From positions 434,001-498,000 of the forward strand of contig NZ_QFFK01000004.1 in assembly GCF_003149455.1 (NCBI RefSeq): 64,000 nucleotides of DNA, written 5' to 3'. Below the pieces are notes generated by a model. It ran no database searches. It was not told where the DNA came from and worked only from the letters and a program-made list of their open reading frames with translations. Each line of letters opens with the position of its first letter. The stretch's first letter is position 1. The position numbers and the translations under genes were made by a program. Source of the stretch: Chitinophaga deserti (GTDB lineage Bacteria; Bacteroidota; Bacteroidia; Chitinophagales; Chitinophagaceae). This document shows, in pieces, positions 51,328-60,630 of this stretch.

Positions 51328-53754
51328 TTAGTCGCCTTTGCCAAGTTTCAGTTTCACCTTCCCGTCTTCCCCGTCTACTGCATGGAGGTTCACCACTATG
51401 CCTTTATTGCGCCTTTTGCGCAGTTCTTCGGTATCTGTTACCAGTTCATCCTTTTTAGGATTGCGGAGGGGTACTTTCAGCTTGATATCGGTGCCTTTGG
51501 GCATGCCATAGGTACCTTCTATTTCAATGTTCAGCACGCTGGAGGCGATGAGCATGGGGTGTATATAGATTTTGTTGCCTTTGATATCGAGGGTATTGCT
51601 GATGTTATCGAACGTAATATTGCTCATATCCCGCTTGCGGAAAATGTATTTGCCAACATTCATAAGCGGTTTGAAATCGAGCAGGGCGCCACGGTTGAGG
51701 TTAAAGGTCACCGATCCGTTCATGGAATGGGGCTGGATGCTGATATCTTCCTTCATCCCTCCCGTCATTTTCGCTTTTGCGGAAAAAACACCCCGCAGGT
51801 TCTGTGCAGTAATACCATCCTGCCCGAAGTTCTCAAAAGCGTGAAACAGCTGGTCTACCTGCACCTGCCGGATGTCTGCATCCACATTAAACCGGTCGCC
51901 TTTCGCCTGCTGGAGGATGGCGCCGCTGAGCAGCATGGTTCCGCCAACGGCAGAAAGCCCTATCTTATTAAACCTTACACCCTCCTGCCCCATCTGCACA
52001 TCGGCCTTTACGTTGCTGGCGTTGAACTTGCGGTAGCGGACCTTATCCAGCGATACCAGCATGTGTACGCTGGAAGCTTCCAGCATGGTGTCCAGCTGGC
52101 GCACGAACCTGGCCCGCATGTGTTTGTTATGCCTCGTTTGGGCGTGACTTTTATGTTTGACCCTGCGCCCGAAAAGCGACTGGAATTCGTTGAGGTTGAT
52201 GAGGGGGCTGCGCACGTTCCAGTTCAGCACGAGCTTTTCCGGTGCGGCAAAATACAGGTTCAGTATGTTGAGGATACTACCGTCCATTTCCACGGTGCTG
52301 GTGCCCGACTGCGCGCGTATGTCACGCAGGTAGAGGTTGCCTTGTGTAAATACAAGCGTGGCGTTACAATTGGATACCCCCATGTTGCGGGGAACGTAGG
52401 TGAATGCACCGTTGCGGATGCTCACGGAGCCTTCCAGCGAACCGGCGATGGTATCTTTCTCGTCCCATGATCCGGCGTATTGCAGGTCTACAGCTGCCTG
52501 TCCTGCCGTGAAGGAGAACAGGTGCGGGTCGAGGGCGTGGGTGAGGCGTACCAGCGGGAAGCTGGATTTGAAGCGCCCGGTAAGTACGGGTGTTTTCAGG
52601 TTCACTACGCGGATGGTATCTGCCGTTACGGGTATGCTGTCGTATTCAGCGGAAAAGCGGTATACACTCAGCCGGGAATTGGCATCGTTATGCCCCTGTC
52701 CGGATACCAGTTCATTCAGGAATGAACCGTCGAAATTGACTTTATGCAGTGCGAGGTTGGCGCCGGTAAGGGTGTTATCACGCACCTGCCAGGAAACGTG
52801 TACATAAGGTGTATCGCGGTATTTCATATGCCCGCGGATCTCTGCGTTCACATTCAGGGGCTTTTCCATATCGATGGGCGACAACTTGGCCGTGATGTTC
52901 GGCGTTACGAGCGAAGTGGCGAATCTGAAAGGGATCTCGTTTGCCTGAATGTTGAGGCGGAAGGCAGGTGGTTGTTCAGAGAACACGAATGCACCTTCCA
53001 GCAGCACGGGCTGTTCATCGAAGCGGATGGTTTGCTGCGGAATGCGGAGGATCTTGCTGGAAGAGAGGTATTGCAGGTCCATAGGGCCTGAAAGTGTTTT
53101 GTTCTTCGCATAGCTGCCTTTGGTGGTGTTAAACTGCATATCCTGGATATGTATCCGGGGATCGATGCGGGCCTGCCATCCGGAATCTGTGGTATGCATG
53201 CGGCCATCGAGCTGTTTTACATCGAAGCGGAAGAACTTCATTTTCTGCTTGTTCTCCAGCGTGAAGCGGATATCCTTCAGGGCAAATTCCCTTATTACGG
53301 GCGATTGCTTGCTGGCAGTGGTGTCTTTCTTTGGTTTGCCCTGTAGCAGATATCCGTTGGAGTAACCAAGACTATCGGTATAGAGATAAATATCCCCGTT
53401 TTCGAGGCTTATTTCGCGGATAGACACCTGTTTGCGGATGAGGGCGAAGGTGTTCACCTTCACGTATACTTCACTGAGTTTGAGCAGCGCGTGTTGGTGA
53501 CGGTCGTACATACTATCTTTCAGCGTCACATCCTTCAGGGTTACGGATATCTGCGGGAAGCTGCGTATGAGCGAGGGTTCCATATCGCGGATCACGAGGT
53601 CGCCATTGAGGCGGTCGCTCAGCTGGCGGTTGATCTCAGCAAGGATATCGGCCTTGCGGCTGCGGATAACAAGCGCGAGAACGAGCCAGAGAACGATAAC
53701 CAGTAACACGAGGCTACCGGCGGAGAGCAGGGTAATTCTTAACCAACGGGGCAT
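51328..53754 (-). CDS. AsmA-family envelope protein
   Basis: An 808-aa protein with one N-terminal membrane anchor (about 7-30, TLLSAGSLVLLVIVLWLVLA) and a long periplasmic beta-rich part of the AsmA/TamB superfamily: INRQLSDRLNGDLVIRDMEP, SFPQISVTLKDVTLKDSM near the N-terminus, and the AsmA-like C-terminal region (GVFSAKAKMTGGMKEDISIQ, MNGSVTFNLNRGALLDFKPL). Such proteins form hydrophobic grooves that move phospholipid between membranes. It reads divergently from the MtfA-like peptidase gene, 57 bp apart. No partner gene indicates a special substrate. Confidence 0.9.
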   Translation of the reverse strand: MPRWLRITLLSAGSLVLLVIVLWLVLALVIRSRKADILAEINRQLSDRLNGDLVIRDMEPSLIRSFPQISVTLKDVTLKDSMYDRHQHALLKLSEVYVKVNTFALIRKQVSIREISLENGDIYLYTDSLGYSNGYLLQGKPKKDTTASKQSPVIREFALKDIRFTLENKQKMKFFRFDVKQLDGRMHTTDSGWQARIDPRIHIQDMQFNTTKGSYAKNKTLSGPMDLQYLSSSKILRIPQQTIRFDEQPVLLEGAFVFSEQPPAFRLNIQANEIPFRFATSLVTPNITAKLSPIDMEKPLNVNAEIRGHMKYRDTPYVHVSWQVRDNTLTGANLALHKVNFDGSFLNELVSGQGHNDANSRLSVYRFSAEYDSIPVTADTIRVVNLKTPVLTGRFKSSFPLVRLTHALDPHLFSFTAGQAAVDLQYAGSWDEKDTIAGSLEGSVSIRNGAFTYVPRNMGVSNCNATLVFTQGNLYLRDIRAQSGTSTVEMDGSILNILNLYFAAPEKLVLNWNVRSPLINLNEFQSLFGRRVKHKSHAQTRHNKHMRARFVRQLDTMLEASSVHMLVSLDKVRYRKFNASNVKADVQMGQEGVRFNKIGLSAVGGTMLLSGAILQQAKGDRFNVDADIRQVQVDQLFHAFENFGQDGITAQNLRGVFSAKAKMTGGMKEDISIQPHSMNGSVTFNLNRGALLDFKPLMNVGKYIFRKRDMSNITFDNISNTLDIKGNKIYIHPMLIASSVLNIEIEGTYGMPKGTDIKLKVPLRNPKKDELVTDTEELRKRRNKGIVVNLHAVDGEDGKVKLKLGKGD

Positions 53755-53811
53755 GTATGGGCAGTCGATTGTTCAACTAATAAAACATTTTTACTTCGTA
53801 AATTGTTGCAA

Positions 53812-54615
53812 ATGACATTTAATTACGAATTTGGGCACATGTTAGCCGTATTCATTCCCGTAGCCCTGGTGCTGTTTCTGTTCTGGTGGTTTTACCGCCG
53901 CAGGAAGCCGGCCCCCGGCGCAGTTCCCGCCGATACGCGAAGTTTGCTTGATCAGCATGTACGTTATTACCGCCAGCTCACTGAGCCGGAGCAGCAGCGC
54001 TTTGCGGATGAAGTGGAATCGTTCTTAGGCCATGTGCATATCGAAGGCGTAGGTACGCCGGTAGATGATCTTGATAAGGTGCTTATCGCATCAAGTGCCG
54101 TGATCCCCATCTTCAGCTTCCCCGGCTGGAAGTACCGAAATCTTACCAACATCATCCTCTACCCCGATACTTTCGATGAACATTACCAGTTCGAGGGCGA
54201 CCGCCGCAATATCCTCGGTATGGTAGGCACGGGGCACATGAACGGACAAATGCTGCTATCCCGCAGCGCCCTGCGGACAGGGTTCTCAGAACACAGCGGG
54301 CAGTCCAACACCGCCATTCATGAGTTCGTGCACCTCGTAGATAAAACGGACGGGTATGTGGACGGGCTGCCAGAGTCTCTGTTGCACAACAGCGCCAGTC
54401 TTCCCTGGCTGCAGGTGATGCATGAAGAGATCCGGAAGATCGAAACCGGCCACAGCGAAATCAATCCCTATGCGGCCATGAACCAGAGCGAGTTCCTGGC
54501 GGTAACGGCAGAATACTTCTTCGAGAAGCCGGAAAGCATGCAGGAGCATCATCCTGAACTATACCGGTTGCTGAGCCAGATGTTTAAGCAGGATCCTGCT
54601 GCCAGGGAGTCTTAA
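53812..54615 (+). CDS. MtfA-like zinc metallopeptidase (M90 family)
   Basis: A 267-aa protein with one N-terminal membrane helix (about 10-29, MLAVFIPVALVLFLFWWFYR) and a cytoplasmic MtfA-type domain: ELTEPEQQRF-like helix, ILYPDTFDEHYQFEGDRRNI, GTGHMNGQMLLSRSALRTGF, and the zinc motif HEFVHLVDKTDG followed by PYAAMNQSEFLAVTAEYFFE (third ligand Glu). MtfA of E. coli is an aminopeptidase that binds the glucose-uptake repressor Mlc. I chose ATG 53812; a TTG three codons earlier is less likely. It converges with xrtN, 4 bp apart. Confidence 0.9.
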   Translation: MTFNYEFGHMLAVFIPVALVLFLFWWFYRRRKPAPGAVPADTRSLLDQHVRYYRQLTEPEQQRFADEVESFLGHVHIEGVGTPVDDLDKVLIASSAVIPIFSFPGWKYRNLTNIILYPDTFDEHYQFEGDRRNILGMVGTGHMNGQMLLSRSALRTGFSEHSGQSNTAIHEFVHLVDKTDGYVDGLPESLLHNSASLPWLQVMHEEIRKIETGHSEINPYAAMNQSEFLAVTAEYFFEKPESMQEHHPELYRLLSQMFKQDPAARES

Positions 54616-54619
54616 CTTC

Positions 54620-55954
54620 TTATTCCAGTCCCATCGTACGCTGTACCGCACGGCCTTTGCTGATGCGGCCTATTTCTGCTATCAATGCTTCTTTGCTGGC
54701 GGCGGTAACGTTCACCAGTGCAAAGCGGCTCCGGGTGGTAAGGGCGTTCCAGCGCCATTCAAACTGCGACGCCGTTTGCAGGGAACCGTTATCATACCAC
54801 CAGGCGGTATATAATCGCTCGGCTCCTTTTTCAAGGGTGCTGGCGAACATTGATATGCCACCGATTTTTTCTTCCTTCACTTTCTTGAATGCAAACCCGC
54901 TCCCCTGCCAGCATATGGTGGGGTGATGATCGGTATAATAGCAATCCTTAATCTTCTTGATATATACCAGCGCACCTTCGTGCTCCAGCTTGGTTACTTC
55001 ATCTTTCAACGGGGTGACGGCATAGCCCTCTATAGTTGGTGCCTTTGTGGCAAATATGATTTCCCTTGGCAGTGTGGTTTTATAAGCCAGCAGGAAGATA
55101 CAGGCCGCGAGGGACAAGTGCGCCTGTAATACCATGTATCGCGGATGCGGTGGATGCACCGGTCGCTCGGCAGGTACTTTCCCGAAACGGTTCACGAGGC
55201 GTGGCGCGAGGTAGAATACGGGTACCAGTACATACAAACCCAGACAGAAAATCCCCATCACATCATGCATGATATTATCCGGCAGGATGTGGAACTGCAC
55301 CAGCAGTACGATGCGGAAGAGGTTGCTGCCGGTATTGAGGAGGAGGATGAAAGCCATCCATGCCAGCAGCAGATAGATAGGCAGGCTTTTACCGGTTTTA
55401 CGCTGGGCAATACCGATGGCGGCGATGCCGCAGAGCAGTGCGGTAATCATCATGCTGAGGCCCATACAGGCGGGGTCTACAGAGAACTCCGTGCCGTTCA
55501 GCATGAGCATGTTGCCTTCGGAGGTAACATCCCGTCCCGCCAGCTGCAGTATGCCGCCGGCGAGCCGGGTGAGGTGTAATCGGATAGGGAACGTAAAAAT
55601 GTTAGTCACATACTGGAACACCGGCGCCATGAGCATCATGGCCATCATGGGGAGGGTGTTAATCTTTCCGAAGAAGCTGTCTGCCAGGAAGCAGAGCGCC
55701 AGCACCAGTGTGGCAAAGAGCATTGTTTTGGCCGGTATGATCCAGGCGAGCAGGCAGCAGGCCAGGGCTGCGTAGAAGTAACGAAGACTACGCTTCTGGC
55801 CTGCGTCCGCCCGCAGCACGACCGGCACCGTCGCTGCGCCGAGGATAAACCCGTTGGAGCCCCACTCCATATAATCATCCAGGGCATACAGCGCGATGCC
55901 GGCGTACAGGGCCGTCCATATCAAGGCTGGTATTAAGCGTTGTAGACGGTCCAT
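54620..55954 (-). CDS. xrtN: Exosortase N (XrtN)
   Basis: Polytopic membrane transpeptidase-like protein (444 aa) of the exosortase family, Bacteroidota-specific XrtN type. The catalytic triad is visible: Cys163 in DPACMGLSM, Arg214 in SNLFRIV, His230 in IMHDVMG. About eight membrane helices fill the first 290 residues; the C-terminal ~160 residues form a soluble extracytoplasmic domain. Exosortases process proteins carrying PEP-CTERM tails. The upstream gene encodes just such a protein with a VIT domain and overlaps this gene by 22 bp, so the pair is translationally linked: dedicated enzyme and substrate. Confidence 0.93.
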   Translation of the reverse strand: MDRLQRLIPALIWTALYAGIALYALDDYMEWGSNGFILGAATVPVVLRADAGQKRSLRYFYAALACCLLAWIIPAKTMLFATLVLALCFLADSFFGKINTLPMMAMMLMAPVFQYVTNIFTFPIRLHLTRLAGGILQLAGRDVTSEGNMLMLNGTEFSVDPACMGLSMMITALLCGIAAIGIAQRKTGKSLPIYLLLAWMAFILLLNTGSNLFRIVLLVQFHILPDNIMHDVMGIFCLGLYVLVPVFYLAPRLVNRFGKVPAERPVHPPHPRYMVLQAHLSLAACIFLLAYKTTLPREIIFATKAPTIEGYAVTPLKDEVTKLEHEGALVYIKKIKDCYYTDHHPTICWQGSGFAFKKVKEEKIGGISMFASTLEKGAERLYTAWWYDNGSLQTASQFEWRWNALTTRSRFALVNVTAASKEALIAEIGRISKGRAVQRTMGLE

Positions 55955-58431
55955 CTGCGGCGTTTAAGGTATATGGATACGGATAAAACTGCGATAATGA
56001 TCAGCGCCCATTCATGCGGCTCGGGCACAGCGCCGGTACCGTTGATGGAAGCATTCTTCAGACTGTTGCCGGAATCTGCGATACCGAAACGGTCATAATC
56101 TTTTTGTGTTTCGAGGACGATGAGGCTGCTCAGCGGCGAAACCACATAAGCTTCCTTCGCCGCCGCCACCAGGTGCTCCTGCCCCGTGCTGCCTGTGATG
56201 AGGCCCTTGCCGGTTTGCTGGAGGATGTGGTTGTAGGCGAAGAGGCGCATGAGGTGATCGGGTGCGGTGCCGGTGGCAGAACTGTCGGCCCGGCGGGTGA
56301 TGGCTGCACCGGCTTCATGGATCACTACTTTGTCGGCGTTTTCTGCGTCTTCCGCAAAAAGGCCTTTGTTGAGGAGCATTTTCAGGTGATCTTCCGTGCC
56401 TTTTTCATACCGGAAAGCGCGGGAGGCTTTGAGGCTGGTGAGGTAGGGAGAGAGTTCGTTGCTGAGGTTGAACAGGCGTATTTTAGGGAATGAAGGATCT
56501 GCAAGTTTGGCTGCCAGTTTCTCACGGAAGCCGCTGCCTTCGAGGTCGGTTAGCATGGGAGAAGCACCCAGACTTTTCGTGACAACGATGGCTCTTGCGG
56601 GGTCGGCAATCTGATGGAAAGGGAACAGGCTGAAGCGGTCGTTCAGTTGTTCGTCGAGGATTTCGAGGAAGTTGTTGCTGGTGACGGTCACGAACTTATC
56701 GCCTGCGTATGCTTTAACGGGAATGTTGCCGGCCATGTCGAGGATATGGGCAATGTCTGATGTAGACCATGCATGGTTGACATCGAGGTAGATGGCGGTG
56801 GTGGGTAAGGTGGTGCGGTTGATCTTATACGGTTCTATCGTGTAAGCATTGCCGTTGAAAGCGAAGGTTTGCGGCTGCAGGGGGATGTCTGCCAGTTCCA
56901 GCTGCCAGTCGGGCTGGTACCCTCCTTCCCTTTCGAGCAGCGAGCCTTTGCGGGAGAAGCCGCTGGGCCTGCGGTCTGTAAGTTCGGTGCCTTCGGTTTC
57001 TATGCCTACGTATTCGGTAGCGCGTTTGAAAACGGGGCCGCGGAAGGCGATGTTTTCGTAGATCATCTTACCATCATGCGATTTAAGCGGAGCGGTGATG
57101 CCGATCTTGAATATCCTTGATTCTTTGGGCAACACCGGGAATACGCGGACGGACACCGTGTTGCCTTCCTGCCAGCGTACTACAGACGGGTCGCGCATTT
57201 CCACACCTACGATGGTTTTGTAGGCGGTATCTGCTTTCTCTTTCGTGGTGAGGATGGCCTTTTCTTCTTTGCCGTTGATCCACAGGGAAAGCGAGGTAAC
57301 CACGCCGCCTTCGGGCAGTTGGAAAGAGTAGATGCCCTCCCCTTGCCGCCATTCGCCTGCGTTGCTTACTGTCAGCGTTTTTTCAGTATAAGCGATATGC
57401 TGCGCGGGCCAGAAGCGTATTTTGGTATGTACGTAAGTGGTAGAGAGCATATCGCCCGACCAGAGGCGTTCCTGTGCTTCGTGGCGGCCATCGTAGAGGG
57501 CTTCGAGTATTTTAATGCGGTCGTCTTTTTCAGGCCGTAAAAGCGGGGCAACGCTGCTGGCGATGGTTACAAGCGGGTCATGAAACTGCCGGTCACCGAA
57601 GTTGCGGCCGGGCATGTCGATTCCGAAGAAGTCTCCCATTATCCTGGATTGCTTGTAAACCAGATCTGTTTTGAGAACGCGGTCTGTAATGAAGCCGGGC
57701 TGTACACGGCGGCTGGTTTCTACCCAAGCGGGCAAGTTGTTCCCTCCTTCAATGGCGGAGCGATTGTAAATCCGGTTAATCTCCTGCACCCTATTGCTGT
57801 ACATTATACAGAAAACGGTGATGATGATAAGGGAAAGCGCCACCCCTATCAGGGCGGGCTTTCCCATTTTCAGGCGTCGAATGGCGGCGATGGTGCTCCA
57901 GAGTAACAAAGCAGGGATGAAAGTGTGAAAGCCGAGGCCCAGCGCTAATGTACCGGCCAGGCCAATAAGGTAAATAGGTACGAGGTATAAAGCGAGGTAT
58001 GCAAATAAAGAACAGGCCACTCCTGCAACGATGCCTGTAGCGGTGCGGGCCCAAACGGGCATCATATCAGCATAGCGGAAAGCGAGCAATGAAGCGCCGG
58101 TAATTAAGAGTAAAACGGTCATCCAGGGCGTGGTTTCTTCAAACACGGAGATTTCGCGGTTGAGGGCGTAGCAGCTGATAAGGGCCGAGAGCAGCACTAC
58201 CGTACCCATATCTCTCCGGGAAGGATGATTCCTGTCGGTAAACCAGTAGCCAAATAAACCGGCTAATGCGATACCGGCATGCACTACAAACAGTGCGAAC
58301 ATCACGCCATCGCGGGGTGCATGCATGGTGCTGCCAATGAAAAATAATATGAGGCTGAACATCAGCGCGGAGAAGTACCCGAGGTAGCGGTAATCTGTGA
58401 GTCGTTGTTTAAGGGATAGTTCTGTTTTCAT
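55933..58431 (-). CDS. XrtN-system VIT-domain protein with PEP-CTERM-like tail
   Basis: An 832-aa envelope protein from ATG 58431. The first ~250 residues hold several membrane helices (LGYFSALMFSLILFFIGSTM onward). Then comes a VIT-like domain (about 330-480, IRFWPAQHIAYTEKTLTVSN, YSFQLPEGGVVTSLSLWING, KADTAYKTIVGVEMRDPSVV), as in inter-alpha-trypsin-inhibitor heavy chains. The tail VPEPHEWALIIIAVLSVSIY, LKRRR is a PEP-CTERM-type sorting signal: PEP motif, membrane helix, basic end. It is the predicted substrate of the XrtN encoded next. Two ACTTTG-N5-CAAAGT palindromes sit upstream. Confidence 0.92.
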   Translation of the reverse strand: MKTELSLKQRLTDYRYLGYFSALMFSLILFFIGSTMHAPRDGVMFALFVVHAGIALAGLFGYWFTDRNHPSRRDMGTVVLLSALISCYALNREISVFEETTPWMTVLLLITGASLLAFRYADMMPVWARTATGIVAGVACSLFAYLALYLVPIYLIGLAGTLALGLGFHTFIPALLLWSTIAAIRRLKMGKPALIGVALSLIIITVFCIMYSNRVQEINRIYNRSAIEGGNNLPAWVETSRRVQPGFITDRVLKTDLVYKQSRIMGDFFGIDMPGRNFGDRQFHDPLVTIASSVAPLLRPEKDDRIKILEALYDGRHEAQERLWSGDMLSTTYVHTKIRFWPAQHIAYTEKTLTVSNAGEWRQGEGIYSFQLPEGGVVTSLSLWINGKEEKAILTTKEKADTAYKTIVGVEMRDPSVVRWQEGNTVSVRVFPVLPKESRIFKIGITAPLKSHDGKMIYENIAFRGPVFKRATEYVGIETEGTELTDRRPSGFSRKGSLLEREGGYQPDWQLELADIPLQPQTFAFNGNAYTIEPYKINRTTLPTTAIYLDVNHAWSTSDIAHILDMAGNIPVKAYAGDKFVTVTSNNFLEILDEQLNDRFSLFPFHQIADPARAIVVTKSLGASPMLTDLEGSGFREKLAAKLADPSFPKIRLFNLSNELSPYLTSLKASRAFRYEKGTEDHLKMLLNKGLFAEDAENADKVVIHEAGAAITRRADSSATGTAPDHLMRLFAYNHILQQTGKGLITGSTGQEHLVAAAKEAYVVSPLSSLIVLETQKDYDRFGIADSGNSLKNASINGTGAVPEPHEWALIIIAVLSVSIYLKRRRWTVYNA

Positions 58432-58441
58432 GTTTGAAAGT

Positions 58442-58515
58442 ACTTTGTAGTTCAAAGTGTAAGGGTGAAAAAGAAGGGAGTTGCCTCCCTTACTTTCTAC
58501 TTTGTAATGCAAAGT
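58442..58515. promoter_or_regulatory. Twin 17-bp operators ACTTTG-N5-CAAAGT upstream of the XrtN locus
   Basis: Exact palindromic half-sites at 58442-58458 (spacer TAGTT) and 58499-58515 (spacer TAATG), centres 57 bp apart, so they are on nearly the same helix face. The right site extends to a 19-bp palindrome. The left site is 10 bp from the start codon at 58431, where a bound dimer should block transcription. No regulator gene is adjacent. Confidence 0.7.
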
Positions 58516-58580
58516 AAATTCAATTATCCGGATAAAACAATAGCTGTTATAAAATTTTCCGTAACCGGTTTGGGTCACGC

Positions 58581-59954
58581 TTACAGCAATCCTTCCACTT
58601 CCACTTTAATCACGGAGGCGATATCGTTGGTGCCTTTTGCAGGAACGGAGATCGTGGTGCCTGTGCCGTTCTTAACCGCAGTCACCTTGCCATTGGCGCC
58701 TATTATGCCGGCTTTGATTACTTTGCCGGAGAGGCCTTCCACTTCCAGTTTCCCGTTTGTTGGCCATTGGAATACAGAGAGGTAAAGCGTGGTGGAGTTT
58801 TTGTTTTGCTTCTTCGTTACACGGCCCCAAGCCTGTACGGGCAGCGGACTGGCCTTGGTGCCATAGATCGCTTCGCCGTTTACTTTCATCCACTCCCCTA
58901 TTCCTTTCAGGCTTTGGATGCTGGCTTCCGGGAAAGTACCTTCTGCAGTGGGGCCCACATTAAGGAGGTAGTTGCCTCCTTTAGAGGCGATATCGATGAG
59001 GTTGCGGACCATGGTTTCCACGGATTTCCATTTGTGGTCGTAGCTTTTGAAGCCCCAGGTGCCGTTCATCGTCATACAGGTTTCCCAGTCTCTGCCATCG
59101 AGCTCGCTGAGGTTGGGGATCTTCTGTTCCGGAGTTTTATAATCGCCCTGGAAGTTGGGGCGTTTGAGGCGGTCGTTGGAAATGATATTGGGCTGCAGCT
59201 TCAGGACGGCATCCAGCTTCTGCGCGGCTTCGTCGGTCATATTCGTGGGGGTATCCCACCAGATAACCGCTACATCGCCGTAATTGCTGAGCAGTTCCCG
59301 TACCTGGGGTACTGCCACCGCATCAATGTACTGCTGGAAGGTTTTGGTTTCCTGTGCAGGGTCCCAGTGGCCGTTGTGCGCTTTGGAATAAGCGTTCACG
59401 GCGTTGCTGTCGGGGTTCGGCCATCCTTCATGCATTTCCTTCCGGGCAGCGGAGCCACCGGGGTTATTCCAGTCCTGCGCCTGGCTGTAGTAGAATCCCA
59501 GCTTAATACCATGCTTGCGGCAGGCTTCTGCGAGGGGTTTAAGGAGATCTTTCTTGTAAGGGGTAGCATCTGCAATATCCCATTCCGAGGCTTTGGAATC
59601 GAACAGCGCGAAACCGTCGTGGTGCTTGGCGGTGATCACGATATATTTCATGCCTGCATCTTTCGCCATTTTTACCCATTGCTCCGCATCGTATTGCGTG
59701 GGGTTGAACTGTTTGGCATACCCCTGGTATTCGGCCACGGGTATCTTGCTGCGGTTCATGATCCACTCCCCGCCACCGCGGTTCATGGGGAAACCTTTAT
59801 AAGTTCCTGCGGGTACGGCATACACCCCCCAGTGGATGAACATGCCGAAGCGGGCTTCGCGCCACCATTGCATGCGGGCGTCTTTATCGGATTGTTGAGC
59901 GAAAAGGCTTTGTGCGCCAAGGAGCGCAGCCATCAGGAGAGCAGTTTTCTTCAT
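58581..59954 (-). CDS. GH29 alpha-L-fucosidase
   Basis: Exported GH29 retaining alpha-L-fucosidase (457 aa). Signal peptide 1-20 (LLMAALLGAQSLFAQ). The catalytic barrel shows WWREARFGMFIHWGVYAVPA, EQWVKMAKDAGMKYIVITAK, HHDGFALFDSKASEWD, YGDVAVIWWDTPTN (nucleophile Asp234 by family position), and NGTWGFKSYDHKWK, NYLLNVGPTAEGTFPEAS. A short beta-sandwich C-terminus follows. I chose ATG 59954; the frame is open far upstream, but that part is antisense to the GNAT gene and has no similarity. It should remove terminal fucose from glycans. A LacI-type palindrome lies just upstream. Confidence 0.94.
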   Translation of the reverse strand: MKKTALLMAALLGAQSLFAQQSDKDARMQWWREARFGMFIHWGVYAVPAGTYKGFPMNRGGGEWIMNRSKIPVAEYQGYAKQFNPTQYDAEQWVKMAKDAGMKYIVITAKHHDGFALFDSKASEWDIADATPYKKDLLKPLAEACRKHGIKLGFYYSQAQDWNNPGGSAARKEMHEGWPNPDSNAVNAYSKAHNGHWDPAQETKTFQQYIDAVAVPQVRELLSNYGDVAVIWWDTPTNMTDEAAQKLDAVLKLQPNIISNDRLKRPNFQGDYKTPEQKIPNLSELDGRDWETCMTMNGTWGFKSYDHKWKSVETMVRNLIDIASKGGNYLLNVGPTAEGTFPEASIQSLKGIGEWMKVNGEAIYGTKASPLPVQAWGRVTKKQNKNSTTLYLSVFQWPTNGKLEVEGLSGKVIKAGIIGANGKVTAVKNGTGTTISVPAKGTNDIASVIKVEVEGLL

Positions 59955-59968
59955 GGAATTCGTATTTA

Positions 59969-59984
59969 GTGCAAACGATTGCAC
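59969..59984. promoter_or_regulatory. Candidate LacI-family operator of the alpha-L-fucosidase gene
   Basis: GTGCAAACGATTGCAC: six-base perfect arms with a central CG step, the usual LacI-family form. It lies 15 bp upstream of the start codon. No LacI-type gene is in the window. Confidence 0.6.
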
Positions 59985-60048
59985 AATGGCAAGTTCGGAT
60001 AAATATAAACGCTGCGTTAGGGGAATTTTACCGGATGGTGATGTTTTT

Positions 60049-60585
60049 TTAACGGGAGGTGGTGAGCACTTTGCCGAGGAGGATGTCGCGGTCGTGTTGT
60101 GAGCCCACGGTAAATGTGTGCTCCCCGAAGGCGGAGAAGCCTTCCCGTTCGTAGAGGGCACGGGCACGCGGGTTATGTTCCCATACCCCCAGCCAGATGG
60201 TGCGCATGTTGCGTTCCTGTGCCAGTTCCGTAGCGAAGCGGAGCAGTTGCCTGCCAATGCCCTTGCTTTGCCCCGTTTGGAGCACATAGATCTTTTCCAG
60301 CTCAAGGGCCGGCTCGGGTAAAATGGTGCCGTTATCTGGCTGTTTGTTGAAGTTTAATTGCATGAGGCCGGTGAGGGTACCGGCTTCTTCCGTTACGTAG
60401 TATTCGGTCCCCTCCTGCCGGAAGGCTTTTTCGATAGCGGCAGGACTTTTATGCGCTGCCATAAATGCCTCGAAATCTGCAGCCGGATAGGCGCTGCGGA
60501 AGGCATCAGAGAAGGTTTGGTGTTCGAGCGCAGCCAGTGCGGGGAGGTCCGTTTCTGTGGCGCGGCGGATATACGTGTCCGTCAT
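60049..60585 (-). CDS. GNAT-family N-acetyltransferase
   Basis: A 178-aa acetyltransferase with the GNAT fold: IRRATETDLPALAALEHQTF at the start, LELEKIYVLQTGQSKGIGRQ, LL as the acetyl-CoA-binding motif A (Q/R-x-x-G-x-G/A form, here QSKGIGRQ), and IWLGVWEHNPRARALYEREG, F as motif B. The acceptor is unknown. It reads away from the alpha/beta-hydrolase gene, 45 bp apart. Confidence 0.92.
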   Translation of the reverse strand: MTDTYIRRATETDLPALAALEHQTFSDAFRSAYPAADFEAFMAAHKSPAAIEKAFRQEGTEYYVTEEAGTLTGLMQLNFNKQPDNGTILPEPALELEKIYVLQTGQSKGIGRQLLRFATELAQERNMRTIWLGVWEHNPRARALYEREGFSAFGEHTFTVGSQHDRDILLGKVLTTSR

Positions 60586-60600
60586 ACGCGCAATTTATGC

Positions 60601-60608
60601 TATTTTTG
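60601..60608 (+). promoter_or_regulatory. Promoter -7 element of the alpha/beta-hydrolase-fold gene
   Basis: TATTTTTG then C matches TAnnTTTG, 23 bp upstream of the ATG at 60631. Confidence 0.5.
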
Positions 60609-60630
60609 CACCGGAACCTCAGAAATCATT

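Noticed and set aside
51382-52470. A 362-codon open frame antisense to the AsmA-like gene
   Set aside because: Shadow of the asmA frame; Val/His-rich composition without domain features.
58767-59969. A 400-codon open frame antisense to the alpha-L-fucosidase gene
   Set aside because: Same reason: full overlap with a gene whose product has clear GH29 motifs.
59957-60305. N-terminal extension of the fucosidase frame
   Set aside because: It is antisense to the GNAT gene, and the signal peptide begins at the internal ATG 59954.
60358-60630. N-terminal extension of the alpha/beta-hydrolase frame
   Set aside because: It runs antisense through the GNAT gene; the ATG at 60631 begins a proper signal peptide and has a -7 element just before it.
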